A DNA stretch of 64,000 nt from Beta vulgaris subsp. vulgaris (GCF_026745355.1 NC_079206.1:32614653-32678652), one strand, 5' to 3'. Counted from the first letter of the stretch, positions 29,500 through 42,595 are shown. Notes: generated from the letters alone by a model not told the origin. Numbers and translations: made by a program.

Positions 29500-31709
29500 T
29501 GTAACACCCCCAAATTTCTCCACTTTAAAAACTTATACTTTCGTAAAATACTTGGAGAAACTTAAGGGTATTACCACCAAATATAAATATATTTTAGCAA
29601 TACTATAACTTAATACACAAAATATGCAGCGGAAACTTCTAACTTTATTTATAAAAAAATAATATTATTATCCAAAAACCACAATACTAATACGAAAAGT
29701 CTAAAGACTACTAAAATAGTGATCTAGTTCTAATGATCCCAAAAGGTTCCTCTCATGCATCATGAATCATCAATAGACCTGCAAACTACTCCCTGTAAGG
29801 AAAGTAGGGCAAAGCCAAAACAAATAGGAAATACGAGTCAGTTGAAATACTGAGTACAATTACGTGCAAGACTTGTAAACTTGTAAATATATAATTCACA
29901 TACTTTCATAAACATGCTTTATTTCACAATTCTAGTGTTAACAAAAGATAAGATCAATCCATTATTAAATTCACATTAACACCAAAGAATATATCTCCTT
30001 TAATAATTCCATTAAAAGTGGAAAATAATAATATAAGAACTTAACTTAAACCCCTTTCCTTGATCCGCAGATCCTAAGTGTGCACACACCCCAAGTTAAT
30101 ATCCCTTTATGAATACAAAGACATTGGAGTAACCTTGATGCCAACTAGTGGACTTGGAAGAACCCTTCTTGAACAAAGCCAAGTGGTAATTGTAATAAGA
30201 ATAACATAGGGGTAAACCTTTCCTTTAATTCAAATAAAGAATTATGATAAACAAACTTAATTATAGGGAATTAAAAAAAAGATAATTTAAACTTTTAAAA
30301 CTAAAACTCATGTTAATATTTTTGAGTTACTCAAAGCCACTGATTTGCAAAAGTGGAATCCTTCATTAAAAAAAATGGATTATACATGCAAACTGATTTT
30401 TTTTTATTTACTTTTCTAAAACAAACAAAACAATATTTGGTTGGTTTAGCATATCTACGAGTTAACAAAGCAAGAGAAAATACAAGCTTTAATTTTTTTT
30501 TTTTTTGAGGGGACAAGCTTTAATTTTATCTAGCCTAAATGATAAGAAGGTTTGATTAAACCAATTGCATATACCAATTCATATAATTTATACTAAAACA
30601 CACATAACTAATGTATACATAATAATTAAAGATCAAGCCACGTAAATGTACCTAGGCCTTGATAATTCACGAAACAAGAAAATCAACTAGTAAGGGAATG
30701 TTCACGAACGAAATCCTCCTATTAATTATAAGCTAGTTCTAATCAAAACGATGAACAATATATGAACTCTAAAAGAAAATTATGCTAAACTAACTAATTA
30801 TAGACATGATTCATGCTCAAACAATTAAAACATGTTTTTATAAAACTCAAAAAAATCAAAAACTAGGAATCAAAACAACTTTAAAAAAATAGTACTTACA
30901 AAACCTCCCGCTAAAACTCCTCGGTGAAAAACTAAAACTACTCAAAGAGACCACTCACTTTAGGGAAAACTTTATAAGGAACTCTCAATATTTTTTTGTG
31001 AAGAGAAAGTGAAGGATTAGAGGGGTATTTATAGTGTAAACTAGGGTAGATTAGAGGTAAAACTTTCCTAAATTATTAAAATTAGGGCAAAAGAATTTAA
31101 AAAGTTTTTGCAACATTCTACAAAGCTGTCGTGCAGCAGCTGTAGATGCAGCAAAATTTATTTATTTATTTTTTTGTTTTTTTAAAAAAAAACTCTTCCC
31201 TTTATTTGTAAAAATTCTTTCCTAAAATCAATTTTGTTTGATTTTAAAGAGATTGTTAAATCTTCCCAAATCAATTAAAATCCCATACTTTCTAACTCAA
31301 TATAAATCTCATAAAAATCTAATAATATAAGATTTAACAAAATATTTTAAATATTTAAAGTTTTCGGTTTTATTTAAAAGAATCAATTTTTCAAAACAAC
31401 ACTTATAAAAAAGATCCGAAAATTACATACTAAAATGTATAATCTAATTTTATTACCCAAAAATGAATTTTGGATCGGATTTTATAAAATTATTTATCAA
31501 ATATTTGTTTAAATAACTAATTAAATAAATAAGATAATGACAAGAGCAACTATTGTTAAAAATTACTAAAATAACCTTTAAAATTCAAACTATATTTCCC
31601 TCCAAATGATTCCCTCCAATGTGATTTTAAAATAGTTTGAAATGAGTTTTGAAGATAAATTTTTTTTTAAAATAATCTCAATAAATGCCTAAAAATATGG
31701 GGTATTACA
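29500..31709 (-). mobile_element. Solo LTR 1 in Retand RT
   Basis: Termini TGTAACACCCCC (29500) and GGGGTATTACA (ends 31709) are flanked by the duplication AAAAA (29495-29499, 31710-31714). Its removal restores a continuous RT reading. Orientation is taken as minus because TGTAATACCCC usually opens such LTRs. Length 2210 bases. No coding content is recognised in this AT-rich stretch. Confidence 0.9.
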
Positions 31710-31714
31710 AAAAA

Positions 31715-32330
31715 CCCCGAGAATTTTCCAGCTACAACTCCGAAGACACATTTCTGAGGATTCAGTTTCAACTTATATTTTCGAAGAGTCTCAAAAGTCT
31801 CTCGGAGATCACCAATGTGACTCTGCTCCTCCTGACTTTTAACGATCATATCATCAATGTAGGCCTCCATATTACGCCCCAGCTGTGGCTGAAAAACAGT
31901 ATTAACTACTCTCTAGAAGGTAGTCGGTGCATTTGGGAGGCCGGATGGCATCCTCAACCAACCATAGAGTCCTTTCTCCATGATGAATGATGTTTTATCT
32001 TAGTCTTCTGGCCACATTGGGATTTGATGGAGAGCAGAGTAAGCATCCATAAAACTCAGCAAGGCATGGGCGGCCGTCGAGTCTACTAACCGATTTAGTT
32101 TCGGCAAGGGGAAGTTGTCCTTAGGACAAGCTTTGTTAAGCTCAGTATAGTCCACACACATCCTCCATGTGCCATTGGGCTTAGGAACCATGATCATATT
32201 AGCGATCCAGTCTGGGTAATAGGTCTCTCGAATGAATTTTGACTTTAACAATTTTTGCACTTCTTGGTCGACGACCTGATTCCTGGCCGGACTAAGGTGC
32301 CTTTTCTTCTAACGAACAGGTTTTTGACTT
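31715..32330 (-). pseudogene. Reverse transcriptase core of Retand-like element
   Basis: From 32260 leftwards it reads FIRETYYPDWIANMIMVPKP, NGTWRMCVDYTELNKACPKD and FPLPKLNRLVDSTAAH, then after a stop GLYGWLRMPSGLPNAPTTF and the active site MEAYIDDMIVKS, with both aspartates present. It ends in NPQKCVFGVVAGKF at the solo LTR boundary. YIDDMIVKS is typical of Tat-lineage RT. Confidence 0.9.
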
Positions 32331-32971
32331 GGATCTATATTCAGTTTATGAACATCCACTTCAGGATCAATTCCTGGCATTTCTTCAGCATTGTATGCAA
32401 AAACATCTTCGAATTCTTTCAACATACCGACTAGCTCGTCCTTTAGCCTGGGCTCTAGAACGGACCCAACCTTGAGCGTCCTTTATGGACGTTTATCATC
32501 CAAAGAAATATTCATAGGCGCTTCTACAGGCTCTAGTTGTTCAAGTACAACACCCATAATAGCCCTCACTTCTTTTGACGAGGATGCTTCTTCTTTGATA
32601 GTCATGCATTTCCTGTTCTTGCTCGGCAAGAGGCTGGACGGTTTGCTTGCTGGAGGAACCTGCACCTGAGGTCTTTCAACCACCGACCTCAAAGCGTCCA
32701 CTTGGTCTTTAACAAACTCGGTCGTCTTGCCTTCAGCAATTATCTTTGGCTGTTATGACTTTTCACCTCTCCATGATGAAGGTCTCAGGGTGGTGAGATA
32801 ACATTCTCTAGCCGCTTGTTGATTCCCATAAAGAGATCCAATTTTTCCCCTATCACACTCAAACTTCATCAGCATGAGATGAATAACAATTATCGCCTTG
32901 ATATGGTTCATGGTTGGTCGTCCTAAAATGACATTGTAGGCCGTCAAATCTTTGACGACTGAGAACTTAAC
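32331..32971 (-). pseudogene. Protease-RT linker and protease end
   Basis: 32947-32753 reads MTAYNVILGRPTMNHIKAI, the C-terminal protease block (YN.ILGR..LN), followed by a linker ORF (32701-32483). The sequence is cut at 32972 by solo LTR 2 and the protease resumes at 36034. Confidence 0.85.
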
Positions 32972-34789
32972 TGTAATACCCCGAATTTTCAGAATTATTT
33001 TGTTATTTATTAAGGTTTAATATTATTTCCACTCAAATATTTTATGATAATATAATTTTATTTGATAATCATGTTTACTAAAATAATGATTTCATTTAGT
33101 TTTGATTTATTTAACAAGTTTCAATCAAATCATTTACTTGTTTTATTATTCATTTCATTATTTCTAATAAATTAAACTCTTTACTTTTGAGTGTGGGTAT
33201 CTTTGTACATGTTGTCCATCCATCTTTTAGCAATCCAAAGCCCAAATACCAAGTCCATAACCCATATGATTTTTAGCCAAAAGAAAAAAAAATAAAAACA
33301 AAAAAGAGAAAGGGGGTGAAAACTGATTTCACTTCACCATCTCCCTCCCTCCTTCTTCGTCTGATTCACAACACACAAGAACCAAGATTTTCAACACCTT
33401 CCTCTCCTCCGAAGTTCTTCGTCTAATTCACAACACACAAGAACCAAGATCTTCAACACAAAAATTTCAGCTTTGTCGTAAATAGTTGAATTTCAGTCCA
33501 CATTTCAGACATTAGGGGCAATTTTTTTTTCAAAAGCTAAACCATAGTCCTCACACCTCACACATCCACCATTAGATTTCTGACCAAAAATCCTCCTATA
33601 AATACTGAATTCTACTCACCATATTACTCAAGCAAACAATCTCAAAAGGTTTGCTTCAATTCATTTCTTTCTTCCTTGATATCTGATTTTTGATTTTTAA
33701 AATTAAAAATGAAATTGAAACCACCAAAAATAACTCCTCTGTTTTCTTTCTCCACCGGAAACCGCCACCTTCGACCACCCATATAATCGCCTGAAACCAC
33801 CTGAACCAATCGACCACCACAGAACCATCGACAACCGCCAGCCTTGTTCTCCCCCTTCACGCGTCCCCTGACCTCTGTAGTCATGACCCGCGCCAGCCAC
33901 CCTCGAATCCAACCCTTTTTGCGGCGTCCTGACCTACCTCCGACCACCGAACCAACATCACCACAAAATTCTTTCGTCTCCTCTATCGCCTCCTCTGTTT
34001 TCTCCCTTCCTTTTTTTTCATTCCTCCTTTGTGTCGTTTCTCAGTTTGAGAAACTGAAAACCTCCTTTCCTTTTTGCCTTTTTGTTTATTTGTGTTTTAC
34101 TTAGTTTATTTTGTTTACTTTTTTTTCAAAAACAAAATCAATGACTTTCCTAAATTAACCTACGCTATTAAGTTAGTATATTTTAGTTAATCTTTTATAA
34201 CTTGAAAATGTTCATTGATCTTCTTAAACAAAATAAGGAGTATAATAGAGTTAGTTTTTCATGTTTAAATAATTGTTCAAGTTAATAAAAATGAAGTTGA
34301 AGTAATTTTGTGAGTACTTCAAATGATTTGAAAATCATACACGTTGAGTCATAAATTCTCTTAAAGATCATTAAGAATTTCTTTTAAGTTATTTGAATTG
34401 CTTATTACATAAAAAAGGGTTATTTAGGAACTAACTTAGCTCTCGTTAATATCTATTGTAGACTCTGATTTCGTAGACGAGGAATATCAAGAGTGCTAAT
34501 ACGTTCGTGAATTTAACTTTTGGGCACGCGTCACGAGGTAATCTCCGATGTCCATCTAAACATAGATCCCGTTAGTGTAAAATGAATTGATTACGTGATT
34601 ATTATGTGCTTATAAAATTTATATGTATGGACTATAATTATGGATTATCGACTTAATACGGAGTATGAATACGAAGAACGAAATGAACAATGACTATGGA
34701 TTTCGAGTATGAATCATGACTATGGACGATGTACGATATGACAAAGATGTTTACTATAACGTTATTAAAATCGTTGATGTCATTAGTAA

Positions 34790-34841
<52 letters not shown>

Positions 34842-34890
34842 GTTATTGTTATTATTATTATTATCATTGTTATTATTATTGTTGTTGTTG

Positions 34891-34952
<62 letters not shown>

Positions 34953-34979
34953 GTTGTTGTTGTTGTTGTTGTTATTAAT
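34790..34979 (+). repeat. (ATT)n microsatellite with GTT interruptions
   Basis: About 190 bases of trinucleotide repeat, mostly ATT with blocks of GTT. The 92-codon poly-Ile and poly-Leu ORFs across it are artefacts. Confidence 0.97.
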
Positions 34980-35390
34980 ATTGAGATTTTATAAAAGTTG
35001 GAATTAGTAAAGAACTTGTGATAAAGAAATGATTATGAATCTGAAGTGATAAATAAACTCAAATGACAGTTGTGTTTATGAAATAAGTTATAACTGCTAT
35101 GAATGGATTGAGATTATGATGGATTGAATATGTTCACACTAGATTGAACAAGATAACGTAAATGTGTACGTGATTTATGTGATTACTTGAATTAAAAGAT
35201 GTTAATCACGTAAAGTAAAATATCGGAGGGAAATGATGAATAAGTAGCCCTGTATTAGTGGTTCAGCGGCCCCTACAGGTTCTCTGGTTACTATGCTGAT
35301 TATTCTGTTACTGTCTTCCTTCTATCTTGTTGTGATCCAAGTAGAAGGGGTATGCACACTAGGGACTCTATTGTTATGGACATTATGATA

Positions 35391-35500
35391 TATGTAGGTG
35401 GTTATAGGGGTTCGCCCTGGCCTACAAGTGGGTGGTTATAGGGGTTCGCCCCGGCCTACAATGTTGAAGTAAGTGGTTACAAGGGATTGACCCCAGCTTA
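35391..35500 (+). repeat. About 45-base tandem repeat in solo LTR 2
   Basis: Two close copies of GGTGGTTATAGGGGTTCGCC with CGGCCTACAA ends are followed by a diverged third copy. Confidence 0.85.
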
Positions 35501-36033
35501 CTGGCATTCTCTTTCTCCTTGAATAACTGGATTAATTGAATTAATGATATGATTATTCTGTGTATATATATGTGTGTATGTGCTATGACTTCCAAAACTA
35601 TTAACTTACTACTCTACAAAGTATTTTCAACTTAAGTATTTTGCGGGATGGAGTTGGAATTACTCAGTTTTTCTGATTTTTGGGAGCTCGTCTCTCTTGT
35701 TTCTTTTCAATGTATTTGTGCAGGTGGGTGATCGGGGGAACAAAAGGGAGATCATTTAGAGTTGTCATCCACTTAGCATATGATTAGCTTCCGCTGGAAC
35801 TCTCAAACACTTAATTAATTAGTAATGTTTAATGAACGATTCACTTGGTTGTAATTAAGGATTAATGAATTTGAGTTTAGTTCGTCTTTAATTTAGCCTT
35901 GCATTTATTTCCAAGGAGATAAGTGCGGCAGTAGCGCCACCCGTCGAGTCGAACCCTCGTGGATTTATTTTTCCCCAAACCTCGAGTTTTACTACATGAA
36001 GAAGGGTTCGGGTCGGCGGGGGTGTTACATTAA

Positions 36034-36400
36034 CAAAGTTTTGGACGCTTCTTTGTCCCCTACCCTGACGGGCAAGGTAACTGTTCCCATAGGGTGGATG
36101 ATTCCTCCCCCAAACCCGATTATGGACAATGAACTGGGACTAAGTTGCCCTCGTTGAACTTTAACCTTGACAAACAATCAGCGCTTATGATATCTGTAAA
36201 ACTTCCGGTGTCGATTATAATCCTTCTTACTCTCAAGTTTGCTATCTTCATCTCTACTACCAAGGGATCGTCATGAGGGGTTCTCAATTTTCCCCGATCC
36301 AGTTCACTAACGCCTACTTTAGGGAATGGGTCAGTCTCTACCTGATTGGTGAGCATGATTTGGTCGAGTTCCCTAAGGTAATTTTTATGTCCCCAGTTGG
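36034..36400 (-). pseudogene. Aspartic protease of Retand-like element (N-terminal part)
   Basis: The ORF at 36356-36120 contains RRIIIDTGSFTDIISADCL, the D-T/S-G active site of the retroelement protease, preceded by HDDPLVVEMKI. The remainder lies beyond solo LTR 2 (32947-32753). Frame breaks at 36034-36119 interrupt the join. Confidence 0.85.
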
Positions 36401-37538
36401 TTGGTCATCCAGTTGCAAAACCTCCGTATATGACAAGTACCACATCCTCATCAGTACTCTCACTTTCTTTCTTCCTGTTTTGACCATCATCTTTTTTCTG
36501 AAATTTTCTCCCTCCTTGGGGCAAATATGAATTCATCTTTCCTTTCCGAGCCAAATCCTCCAAAGCTCTCTTAACATGTTTACATTCATTTGCTTCATGG
36601 CCATAGTCCTTGTGGAAGTGACAATACTTACTTTTATCCCTATTTCTATGAGTTCCATCGGAGTTTTTATCTCCATAAGAATGGAGTATTGATCTTTGCT
36701 GAACTCTATGGGTTCCATCGGAGTTTCAGATTCTCTTCTTTTACTTCGCCTATACAAAGTTGTCATAGAAGTTAATGCCCATGTTTCTGCCTTCTTAGGA
36801 TTGCTCTTCTTCGGCTAGATTGTTTCTTCAACCTTTTTCGCTTTTGGATGTTTTGCCTCCGCACATACTTGAGTTGCATGGATGAACACTTTAGCCTCTC
36901 GGAGGGCTTCAGCTAGAGTAGTGATCTTCTTCTTTACCTGATCAAACTTAAAACTTCCTGGCCTCAAATCTCAGATGAAGGTGTCAAAGGCCACTCCAGC
37001 ATTCAGATCGTGAATCTGCAATGCTTCTAAATTGAATCTTTTCACAGAACTTCTTAAAGCCTCCTTTGGTCCTTGGATAATTTTGCCCAAGTGCATGCTT
37101 GTTTCCTGTTCTTGCCAATTGCCTACAAAATGACTGGTGAAAAGGTAACTAAGCACTGTGAAATTATTCACTGAGTTAGGAGGGAGATTATTGAACCATT
37201 TTTGCGCCACACCTTTCAAAGTGGCTGGGAAATTCTTACACTATGTTGCATCATCCACCGGTTGAACATAAATTTGATTTTTGTATGACGACAGGTGGTC
37301 GTCTAGATCAGTAGTCCCATCAAAGGGTTCTATCATAGGCAGCTTAACCTTTGGAAAAGGGGGTGCTTCCATGATTCTGGCCGAGAATGGAGTTGGCCAG
37401 TTAATCTTGAGAGACCCCGACAGTCCCTCAATTGGTATGTGCTCCTAACGATATTCCCTCAATACGGGATTAGAAGAGGTGTTTGCAAGGCCTGGACGCC
37501 TATACACTATAGGTTGCAATATAATTTTCTCTTGTCTT
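36401..37538 (-). pseudogene. Gag middle and C-terminal part of Retand-like element
   Basis: 37219-36971 has the retrotransposon gag core (KGVAQKWFNNLPPNSVNNFT, then FVKRFNLEA-like SSVKRFNLEALQIHDL). 36900-36530 gives the basic tail, where in another frame a histidine and cysteine cluster resembles a nucleocapsid region. Stops at about 37240 and 36970 show decay. The N terminus is across the CACTA element at 41942-42523. Confidence 0.85.
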
Positions 37539-37869
37539 CACTACTACAAAAATGGCCAAACAGACTACCTATAGGAGACCGGTTGAGGTTACTAACCCAT
37601 TTCTTAAATATAGGAAACCATGATTATCTAAACCAGTCTCTTAAGTTTAAGTATTTGACTAATAAAAAAAGTTGTTGTGAAATAAGAGATTGTTTTCAAG
37701 TAAAATCGGTTTCCTTGATATATTTTTATTTTTTTAATTCAATTTTTTTTTTCAATATAATACACTATTATACGTATGTATTCTTATTGTGAATATTTAG
37801 GAGACTACTTCTAACTTCAACTGGTTTCCTAAAAATAATAATTTTAAAATTTAATATCTTTTAATTAAT

Positions 37870-37912
37870 ACTAATGCAGTATAAGTTATATATATATATA
37901 TATATATATATA
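37870..37912 (+). repeat. AT dinucleotide run
   Basis: A TATATA run of about 35 bases inside the CACTA element. Confidence 0.9.
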
Positions 37913-38204
37913 ACTATTTACTTTTAAAATTATGTAACAAATACAATAGAAAAAAAAGACTACCTCTCCTAATATTATTCTACCTAGATCGTGGTTAATA
38001 CCTGTCAAAAGAAAATAAAAACTAAAATTACTGCGCCATTGCTTCTTGCGCCAAAGCTTGAACAATCTCATAGCTTCAGTCGACTCGCACACCATCCCTA
38101 CAACCACCACTCCCCATAATCTAAATTCTCCCCCATAATCCAAATTCTTCCATCAAAATTCCACCAATGCTTTCGTAAAATTCATAATTAGAGCTCTCAC
38201 ATTG

Positions 38205-38575
38205 TTCAATTTGTCAAGTTGTGATTCTCGTCAATTCTTTTCGCCAATTCTTCTGGAATTTGTGATTTTTTTTCGTTAATTTGTGATTCATTTGGGAAGA
38301 AAAGAGATTTTCGAAAAAGTAAAAATTGGTGCACTTATAAAGGTAATTCGAGCAATTTTTTTGTCTGGTAAGCAATCTTTTCATTGTTATATTCGTCAAT
38401 TTGTGATTCTCGTCAATTCTTTTCATCAATTCTTCTGGAATTTGTGATTCTTTTCGTCAATTTGTGATTCTTTTGGGAAGAAAAGATATTTTCGAAAAAG
38501 TAAAAAATCGGTGCACTTGTAAAGGTAATTCGAGCAGTTTTTTTTATGTCTGGTAAGCAAGCTTTTCTGCTCAGT
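38205..38575 (+). repeat. About 185-base tandem duplication inside the CACTA element
   Basis: Two copies, starting near 38205 and 38391, share TTGTGATTCTCGTCAATTC, GGGAAGAAAAGA, GGTGCACTT and TGTCTGGTAAGCAA in order. Confidence 0.88.
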
Positions 38576-40355
38576 TTTAGTTGCTTACAATGTGTTTGTT
38601 AAAATGCCTGAGTGAATTTTTTCTATTACTTTCTTCTTGCTATTCATAACTTACTGTGTTTTTTTTTTCATTTAGGTATATTGTTTATAACTTTGTTGTT
38701 ATCATGAACATAATCAGGAATTAGAAATATATACATTATGATATAAATTGGATATGAATGGACTAATAGAAGTAAGGTTGGAACCTCAAATTGGATATGA
38801 ATGGACAGTTTGCTGTAGTTCAACTGAACTTTATGATTACTAATCCATTGATGTTGTATTTCTATAACTTCATTGATATCGCAATTGGCCATTGATGCTT
38901 TAAGATTAACACCATTATAACACTACTAATGCTTATCAACAACCTTATTATATATGCATTGTTGTAACCCCACTTGTGCATTCTTAATACAGCTTCACGG
39001 TATCAATTTACGTTGTAAATGTTAGCTTATACAGTTATACTGCATTTCAGTCAAAAATAAAGAAAACAAAACTGTTACTTTTGCCGTCCTGTGTACATTT
39101 TGCAAATGTTTCCGCTTGTAATGTTGAGCAATTATTCAGAAGTAGAAGACTTATCAGTTGCAAGACTGAAGACTTGCATTACTCTATGTCCTTTGATTGG
39201 AAACGTATTATGAAATATTGCTTTTGACCAACTTTTGAAGGATTTGTCCTTTCTACAGTACTATTGTTAATCGCTATTTGCTCGGCTGCTGGTTAACTAC
39301 CATGTGTGCACTCCATTCTTAAGTAATGAGATTCTTCATAGATGTATTAGTTTCTTTAAAAATCGTATAGATTAGTGTTCTATATCACTTTTTTATTTAC
39401 ATATATGAAATTTCTATTAGAGTGTGAGCATATGTAAATATACTTTTTTTTTATAAATCATATGTTTCATCTATGTGATTAGATATGATCCTTGTCCACC
39501 TTGAAAATGGTCCCACCATTATAGTTTATCCTGTAATAGCTAGTATGGTGAAGAACACTGAATCTGATTTAGTAATATGTTTTAGTGAATGAGGTTCATT
39601 CTTTCATATAACTCTGATCTTGGTAATTAATATTTTCTTTATATTGACTGTCATGCTATACTATGTTGCTTCAGTGGCCGACTGGCTGACTGTGGTCATA
39701 TAATAGGAGAGTTAGTATTACATAGATGAAACATTCATGGCCTTAGATAGAATGAACTGAAAACTGTTGCAATGGATCTCAAGTTCAGATTTTTGTAAAT
39801 TGTTGTCAACTAAGTGCTACACATAAATAGGTCTGACTAAAGAAACTCGGGGTTTATTATACGATGTTAATATGGGTTTTTTTTGCACAGCATATGTAAA
39901 TATACTAATTCAATTTTTTGAGAAGGAGTATAGTATTAATACTAAGTATATAATTTTTTCACTTATCGTTCATATAATATACATTAGACAGGTTTTGTTT
40001 ATCGTGTACATATTAAAGTCAATTAATTATATGCAATTTTATCATATAACGATTTAACTTGTTTTATGTGTTTATTATTCATTTTAGGTGTACGTGGCTT
40101 GTGTTGTTGCTAGCACCTTGAATTGCATTGTCTATACGTGGATTAATTAAGTAAGTAAATATTCCTAGTTTTGTGATTGGTGCTTCCAAAGAGATATGAG
40201 ATCAGCTCACATGTCGATTCTCATGAAGTATGTATTTTTGTTTCGAGGGACATGAAATATAATTATTTAGTTGGCTTTTAATTGTGATTTTTTTCTAAAT
40301 AATTGATGATTTCAATAAGTGTCTCTATGAGCTTAATTTTTTTTTGTTATGCTAG

Positions 40356-41363
40356 GCACTTAAGTGAATCATGTAAAAAAGATGGCATATCTGGGGTGTA
40401 TGGATTTTGTGATCCTAATTATCTGGCTCCATGGACTCCAACTATAGAAGAAGACCGATCTGACTATTTATGTCGTGTTTTCGGGTGCAATGGAAGCAAG
40501 AACCTTAATCAACTACTTTTTGCACCTTTCCATGAAAAGTAAGTGTGTATGCATAATATATTGAAATTTGATCTAAATTAGTGTATATGAGTATTTTTTT
40601 GCCTTTGCTAATAAGTTGCATATAGACGACATTGGATGCTAGCTGCCATAAGCCCTTGGAATGGAACAGTTTTTGGCTTGATCCTAGTGGAGCAGACTAT
40701 ATCCGTGAATTCGCTGAACGGATCATCAATGAGTATATGACCTAATCATAGTCTATTAATATTTATAGTTATCTTATTATCAATTTCTTCATCTAATTAG
40801 GTGAAAATTTCTTAGAGGTATTGTAAAATTTAGCATGGTTCATCGAAAGGACGTCAAGAAATTGAAAAAGAATCCTGTAAGGTGGAACAAGATACAGGTT
40901 TGTGTAATAATATATCTAAAAATATACTATATGTAATGACACATTGGAATTGAAATAGTTATGTCAATTGTTGATTTATCTGAACTTTTTCATGACAGTT
41001 TCCTCGTCAAGCTCTGAACTGCAATGATTGTGGCTATTATGTTTGTCGTTACATGATTGAAACTATCCAAGTAGACGGCAATTAATTCCTGATAAGGTAA
41101 CTTCGTCACTCATTAACATCTAATAATTTTTTGGGATTGAAAATATTTGTGAGGAACGAGGAGAATGTTATTGTTGCTCATACTAATAAAATACATATTT
41201 ATACTAATTCTAATTATAATTATCTGAAATTATTTTGTAGTACTTTCCAGAGATTCTTAGCACTTATTCCCAAGAGATGATTGACGAGTTAAGAGATATG
41301 TGGTTGGATTATTTAACAATTAAACACAAGACGATGGAGATTGAAGACGACGGTCAAGTTTGA
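40356..41363 (+). CDS. Ulp1-like SUMO protease domain (C48 peptidase), captured
   Basis: Five exons can be traced by GT-AG borders: 40356-40538, 40626-40732, 40816-40897, 40999-41096, 41241-41363 (TGA). The product has a leader with GCNGSKNLNQLLFAPFHEK, the catalytic His in KRHWMLAAISPW, the Asp in GLDPSGADYI, and the oxyanion Gln and catalytic Cys in FPRQALNCNDCGYYVCRYM. The H-D-Q-C set is therefore present. Near the end of exon 4 the frame of the Cys block meets a TAA, while the neighbouring frame reads RRQLIPDK into exon 5, so a 1-base shift is likely. The start exon is not identified and the product is shorter than a normal Ulp1. Cysteine proteases of this family cleave SUMO; plant CACTA and Mutator elements often carry them. 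Confidence 0.75.
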
Positions 41364-41941
41364 ATTGTACATATTATTTGATTATTTTAGAATTTTAGTT
41401 TTAGTAGCTAGCATTATATTATAGAAACTTTATTTTAAGAGAATAAAATTGGTTTTTTATATAAATTAAATGTAGCAAATATTTTTTTGACATGATGAAT
41501 AAAGCAAGCAAGAATTTATATTTAATAATATTGTTCTGACTATTTTAAGTTGTTATACAAACCTGTCAAAAAAAATCAAAAGAAATTGTTTTATTAGAAA
41601 AAAAAAGCGTATATAGAAAGAGCCGCAAATACAGGATAATGTATGTATTGTAACATTTAACTAAACCTAAGAAACCGATTGTGGTCAATACATGGTTTCA
41701 AAGGGTAAGGCAAAGAGACTGGTTTTTAATGTTAAATGGTCTCCTAACCTCTTTACATATTATATATATACTTATCTAAGAAACTGGTTTTACCTGTCAA
41801 CTGATCTCCTAAATAAACAAGGAAACCAGGCATTATAACCGGTCTCTTAGCCTAGGATACCTGTGAGATGGAGATGTGTTATAGTCCGGTTTCCTAGGCC
41901 ATTTTCAACCGGTTTCCTAGGCCTTTTTTGTAGTAGTGCTT

Positions 41942-42523
41942 GGTTGAATAGCAGAGGGACCTAGACTTCTTCCCTCAGTCTTAGACGCAACCTCAACGGC
42001 GAATCCCTTAGATAAGGGGTGGATCCTGAGGCCGAACGCTGCAGAACCGCATCCTTCTTTGCCTTCAAATACTCTCGAGCATCGGTCTCCATTCTATGAC
42101 CACTTGGACCAATGTCGTCTTGAGTTTGGACTACCAACTTCCAGTCCATCTTCCTTCGTTGCTCACTAACCTCTGGTTGCTTTCCTTTGGTACTGAGCCT
42201 TTTGGACAATTCCTGCCGAGGAGGCCTGCTAGGTCCTGGATGACCCACCTGAGATTGTCCCTTTAGAGGATTGATAGCAGCGGGATCAGGATTTACTTGA
42301 AAAAACAACATATTACTCTTGATATGCTCCTGAACAACATCAGCCATCTTAGTTTGAAAGTCATTCAAGACGTTTTCCAGATGGGCAGTTGTCACTGGAC
42401 GCTCAAGATTCTCTTGAATAACAGGCTCACGGCTTCGTCCAGAGAGATTGACAACAGCCGGAGGCTTATCCCTTCCTCGCGGTGGCCTTTCGTCATCCAC
42501 CGTATCCTCTGCTCGAATTTCAA
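41942..42523 (-). pseudogene. Gag N-terminal part of Retand-like element
   Basis: Open from near the leader boundary (GTG at 42500, and in frame further up) to a stop at 41961. The Pro/Arg-rich sequence includes DDERPPRGRDKPPAVV, LENVLNDFQTKMADVV and REYLKAKKDAVL. It stops just before the CACTA insertion; the capsid part resumes at 37538. Confidence 0.75.
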
Positions 42524-42595
42524 TGCTTCAGTTTCTAGCTACATTAGATGAGTGACAATCAGTCACTGTTGCGTCTTCCCACAGACGTTGCCAAA
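42524..42595 (-). promoter_or_regulatory. PBS and short leader of Retand-like element
   Basis: Immediately inside the 5' LTR the minus strand reads TTTGGCAACGTCTGTGGG, which resembles the TGGCGCCGTCTGTGGG primer region I recall for Tat-lineage elements, then about 50 bases of leader before gag. The same block is present at 22491-22562. Confidence 0.65.

Larger units (their letters stand above)
32972..36029 (+). mobile_element. Solo LTR 2 in Retand protease, with ATT microsatellite
   Basis: Termini TGTAATACCCCG (32972) and GGGGTGTTACA (ends 36029) are flanked by the duplication TTAAC (32967-32971, 36030-36034). Length 3058 bases. It includes a long TTA/TTG run at 34790-34979 and short tandem repeats at 35391-35500. 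Small ORFs near 33640-34100 lie in a leader-like segment and are not convincing genes. Confidence 0.9.
37539..41938 (+). mobile_element. CACTA element carrying a Ulp1-like gene
   Basis: Terminal inverted repeats CACTACTACAAAAATGGCC (37539) and GGCCTTTTTTGTAGTAGTG (ends 41938) are flanked by CTT (37536-37538, 41939-41941). Subterminal motifs of the AGAAACCGGTTT / GGTCTCCTAA kind cluster at both ends. Length 4400 bases. No transposase was found; the only recognised gene is the Ulp1-like protease at 40356-41363. It interrupts the Retand gag. Confidence 0.93.

Noticed and set aside
34716..35007. Two 92-codon ORFs of poly-Ile and poly-Leu
   Set aside because: They are translations of an (ATT)n/(GTT)n microsatellite in different frames.
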